From Anaerolineales bacterium UBA2181 (lineage in GTDB: Bacteria; Chloroflexota; Anaerolineae; Promineifilales; UBA4811): a stretch of 26,243 nt of DNA. Below, piece by piece: positions 23,816 to 26,243 of the stretch (position 1 is the stretch's first letter; each line of letters begins with the position of its first letter). The notes beneath the pieces were generated by a model that did not search any database, was not told where the DNA came from, and worked only from the letters and a program-made list of their open reading frames with translations. The stretch covers positions 1 to 26,243 of the forward strand of contig DCVT01000008.1 of NCBI GenBank assembly GCA_002328075.1, read 5' to 3'. Made by a program: the position numbers and the translations under genes.

Positions 23816-23844
23816 GCGGTGCCGGGTTGGGTGGCCGGCACCGC
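23816..23844 (-). terminator. strong hairpin after the metallopeptidase operon
   Basis: Ten-base perfect arms GCGGTGCCGG and CCGGCACCGC enclose a nine-base loop, 28 bases after the stop of the unknown gene. There is no T tract, so it is at best an L-shaped or factor-dependent terminator, or an mRNA 3'-end stabiliser. Confidence 0.4.
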
Positions 23845-23871
23845 CAGGCCCATCAAGGGCGGTCTCCGCCG

Positions 23872-24336
23872 CTAGTTCCCGTCGGTGTTGTTGGAGGCCG
23901 GCACGCTATCGAGGCCGGCGGCCGCCAGGTTGACCACCGTGGTCATGCGCATCAGCAGGTCCATCAGTGGTTTTGCCGCCGGGTCCAGCGGCCCCCACTG
24001 CGCCACGCGAATGGTCCGGACACCCTCCGGGGTGCGAATCTCCCACACGGCCGAACTGATGTCATCCGAGCCCTCTTCCACCGCGGTGATCTCGGCCGGG
24101 ATCTGGTCCACGGCGGCGGCGTCGATCGCCTCAGAGACCGCGCCCACCTGAGTCGGGTTCAGCGATGCGACCCGGTACCAATCAGGCGGCACCGGCACCG
24201 TGCGAAAGATGCCGTCCTCTCCCTTGACCCGGCGCGAGGTGCGATAGTTCTCCGCCAGACCGTCGTCCCAGACCCGCTGCCCAAACGGGTCTGTGCGCTG
24301 CTGAGTGATATAGAAGCTGACCAACAGGTTCGGCAT
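23872..24336 (-). CDS. conserved-looking protein of unknown function
   Basis: The 154-residue soluble protein has no signal peptide or membrane segment and no motif I recognise. It begins MPNLLVSFYITQQRTDPFG and has a mixed charged and hydrophobic pattern with several Trp (WDDG, DWYR, WEIRTPEG, WGPLDP). A strand-like VWEIRTPEGVRTIRVAQWG block precedes a helix-rich C-terminus. ATG 24336 has AAGGAG about ten bases upstream, and the gene follows the metallopeptidase gene by 17 bp, so the two are co-transcribed. A partner, immunity or chaperone role for the metallopeptidase is possible but is inference from position only. Confidence 0.75.
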   Translation of the reverse strand: MPNLLVSFYITQQRTDPFGQRVWDDGLAENYRTSRRVKGEDGIFRTVPVPPDWYRVASLNPTQVGAVSEAIDAAAVDQIPAEITAVEEGSDDISSAVWEIRTPEGVRTIRVAQWGPLDPAAKPLMDLLMRMTTVVNLAAAGLDSVPASNNTDGN

Positions 24337-24353
24337 TGCCCTTTGCTCCTTCA

Positions 24354-26069
24354 CTACGCGACCGCCGTCTCCGGCTCAGGGCCACCCACGGCCGGCAGCT
24401 CCACGCCTCGCGATGCACCGCCGTACTCCCAATCCTCACCGGTGACCTGTTCCAGGGCTTTGTGGAAGGTGGCATAGTGCTGTGGCCGGACGGTGTTGCC
24501 GACTGACATGATGCTGTCGGTGTTCTCGGCAACCGCCCCGGTAACACCGCCTCCCATCGCCTGCGCCAGCGCATTGTGCGCTGCTGGGTCGCCCACCGCC
24601 ACAGGAGTGCCCGCACCCGGGGCAAAGCCCGCCGCCGGAGAAGAGTACTCGTCGCCCAACCCGATCATGTGCCCGAATTCGTGGGCCGCCGTGTTCTGGG
24701 CCTCGCCCGTTCCGACGATGATCTCCACGCGGCGCCAGGACTCATCCTCAGTGGCACCCTCGGCGCCCTCGGCCACCGAAGTTGTGCGGTCTATAGATCC
24801 GTTCAGCCCGTTATTCCGCAGGTAGGCCTCTACATTGGCAGACCGCCGCTCGCTGAGCCGCTGGTTGTGTTCCCGGCTTCCGGTGGAACTGGCCCGCCCG
24901 ATGATCTGGATGGGCGCCCCGGCCGACGGGTCGGCCGCCTCAAAATCGGCGATAAACTTGGTCAGGTACGCCGGTCCGGCATCGCGGCTATGGACCGTGC
25001 CCACCGCCGTCTCCAACTCGGCCGAGTTGTTCTCGAACTGCAGCGAATAGCGCAAAAAGTTGGTGGCACTCGGTCCTGTGCCCGAACCGGACATGAACAA
25101 TGACTGGTCCTGAGCATTCGTTTCGGAGCCTCGTGCGACATAGGCGCCCATCGTGCCAGGCGGGCTCTTGATGATGCGGCCCGAGGTGTGATCACCCTCC
25201 TGATCTCCGGCATGGACGTTCAGAACCAGGCGGACGTTGGCCTGGAGCTCGTCCCACCGGGTGCTCTGGAAATAGTGTTGAGCGTTCCAGACGTCCATGA
25301 CCGCCGTGCGATACCGCTCCATCCAGTCATCTTTTTCGTCCTCTGCCCACCGCCAGTTAGTGTTGACTTCGTCCGCCCGATCCGCCCTATCGGGAAAGTC
25401 GTTCATGATGTTAGCGGCGTTGGTCTGCATGCTGGCAAGCCGCGTCGCGTCGCCTGCTCCGAAACCACTGGGATCGGCCGTCACCACTCCCGAAGTCGGG
25501 TCAATCTGCAGGCCGTGGTGAAAGTTGATGCCAATGTTGACGGTCGCGATCAACTCCCGCTGATCGGGATCGAACTTGGCGTTGAAACCACCGCGCCCAC
25601 CGGCGCCGATGACGTCTTCCCCGACCTCGCTGGGCATCATGCCCCGGCCGAGAAACTCTTGCAGCGCCTGCTGCTCCACATCGGGGGTCGCCTCACCCAG
25701 TTCGGCCGCCGCGCCGGTTTCCGTCCCCTCACCGTCCTCGCGCTGGATCGCGGACCGCAAGGTCGTCGAGTGTGTCTCCAGGGCTATCTGCCCCTCCCCG
25801 CCAGGGCCGGGCGCGCCACGTTCCAGACCAGCGGCATCCCCCATGCGCCGCGCACCGCGTGCCAACGACTGCCGGACGGCCCGGTTGCCGACGGCGCGCT
25901 GCAGCGTCAAGACGTCGGCCGGGCTGATCGCCGGCGCTCCCTTGACGCGTTGGGCGGCAGCGGCCACGCGACCGCTCTGCGATACCAACTCCGCCCCATC
26001 AACGGAAGACTCTTCTCCCTTTTGAACCGGGCGACTCTCCTGCTGCCTAACCTCTCGTGTCCCGGCCAT
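24354..26069 (-). CDS. OmpA-domain/zinc-metallopeptidase fusion with cargo-like N-terminus
   Basis: The 571-residue protein has no signal peptide. Residues 1-120 are polar and disordered-looking and contain LQRAVGNRAV (56-65), a motif I associate with DUF4157-type proteins near extracellular contractile injection systems. A central domain (about 160-300) is not recognised. An OmpA-like peptidoglycan-binding domain spans about 338-452 (SLQFENNSAEL, then IIGRASSTGSREHNQRLSERRS). A zinc site HEFGHMIGLGDEY (463-475) and a Met-turn-like DSIMS (518-522) give a metzincin-type peptidase. ATG 26069 follows GGGAGG at eight bases. It may be a wall-targeted toxin or effector; no sheath or tube genes lie in the window. 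Confidence 0.8.
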   Translation of the reverse strand: MAGTREVRQQESRPVQKGEESSVDGAELVSQSGRVAAAAQRVKGAPAISPADVLTLQRAVGNRAVRQSLARGARRMGDAAGLERGAPGPGGEGQIALETHSTTLRSAIQREDGEGTETGAAAELGEATPDVEQQALQEFLGRGMMPSEVGEDVIGAGGRGGFNAKFDPDQRELIATVNIGINFHHGLQIDPTSGVVTADPSGFGAGDATRLASMQTNAANIMNDFPDRADRADEVNTNWRWAEDEKDDWMERYRTAVMDVWNAQHYFQSTRWDELQANVRLVLNVHAGDQEGDHTSGRIIKSPPGTMGAYVARGSETNAQDQSLFMSGSGTGPSATNFLRYSLQFENNSAELETAVGTVHSRDAGPAYLTKFIADFEAADPSAGAPIQIIGRASSTGSREHNQRLSERRSANVEAYLRNNGLNGSIDRTTSVAEGAEGATEDESWRRVEIIVGTGEAQNTAAHEFGHMIGLGDEYSSPAAGFAPGAGTPVAVGDPAAHNALAQAMGGGVTGAVAENTDSIMSVGNTVRPQHYATFHKALEQVTGEDWEYGGASRGVELPAVGGPEPETAVA

Positions 26070-26160
26070 GCCGACACCTCCCTGGCCTCAGCCTCAAGAA
26101 CCCTGCACGGTAACATCGCCCAAGTGGCGCCCCTGGTTCACGACAACACGGATTTGGAAT

Positions 26161-26189
26161 AGATTAATCCCGCTTTGGGAATTTGTCAA
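26161..26189 (-). promoter_or_regulatory. promoter of the metallopeptidase operon
   Basis: A perfect -35 TTGACA (26189-26184), 17-bp spacer and -10 TAATCT (26166-26161). Predicted start near 26154, giving a leader of about 85 nt. The rest of the sequence to the window end shows no gene. Confidence 0.7.
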
Positions 26190-26243
26190 TAACCTCTTGT
26201 GCGGTGTCCAGGACATCCTATACAGTACATGAGGTATGGGTAC

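Overview
The window looks like a chromosomal stretch from a GC-rich bacterium, most probably a member of the Chloroflexota (Anaerolineae or Caldilineae type). This is an inference from three things: the 16S rRNA fragment, a Thr/Pro-rich LysM surface protein of a style common in that phylum, and the mix of a prokaryotic inositol-phosphate synthase with several MFS transporters. No transposase, phage, tRNA or CRISPR array was seen.

Layout. 1-514 (minus) is the 5' third of a 16S rRNA gene, with a boxA-bearing leader and two strong sigma70 promoters. An intrinsic terminator lies between the two promoters, so the upstream one may drive a roughly 115-nt RNA of its own. 950-3516 (minus) is the replication/repair operon dnaX-ybaB-recR, reading towards the rRNA operon. 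3562-3871 is a GC-rich stretch without a recognised gene, preceded by a possible small Cys-rich ORF. 4083-6380 (minus) is a ClC-family chloride channel/exchanger carrying two CBS and two TrkA_C-like domains. 6537-11152 (plus) holds two MFS transporters separated by a long nested inverted repeat, then rph (RNase PH), a SanA/YdcF-like envelope protein and an HD-domain hydrolase. 11149-12866 is a divergent pair of envelope genes: a 3D/double-psi-barrel-like small protein and a membrane-anchored LysM protein. 12917-15969 (minus) is leuS-tatA behind a long leader. 16117-18344 (plus) holds an MBL-fold hydrolase, a half-size Gdt1/UPF0016 transporter and myo-inositol-1-phosphate synthase. A GHMP kinase follows (18646-19671). 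19672-23738 (minus) is a three-gene operon: a glycosidase-like TIM-barrel protein, an MFS transporter with the GRRRPFI signature of sucrose/alpha-glucoside carriers, and a methyltransferase. 23872-26189 (minus) is a two-gene operon of an OmpA-domain/zinc-metallopeptidase fusion and an unknown protein.

The most interesting item is the leuS leader (15715-15969). A near-consensus promoter is followed by a 28-codon ORF with five Leu codons and then an intrinsic terminator. The loop and flanking arm of that terminator are perfectly complementary over 9 nt to the end of the leader ORF. This has the architecture of ribosome-mediated attenuation of leucyl-tRNA synthetase, with no sign of a T-box. leuS itself lacks a well-placed ribosome site and seems translationally coupled to a nine-residue mini-ORF through an ATGA overlap. 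Other points to check are the rrn P1-terminator-P2 arrangement, the 110-bp nested inverted repeat before the second transporter, and the metallopeptidase with an eCIS-cargo-like N-terminal motif.

Throughout, starts were chosen from Shine-Dalgarno spacing and promoter position. No database search was possible, so all family names rest on motif recognition.
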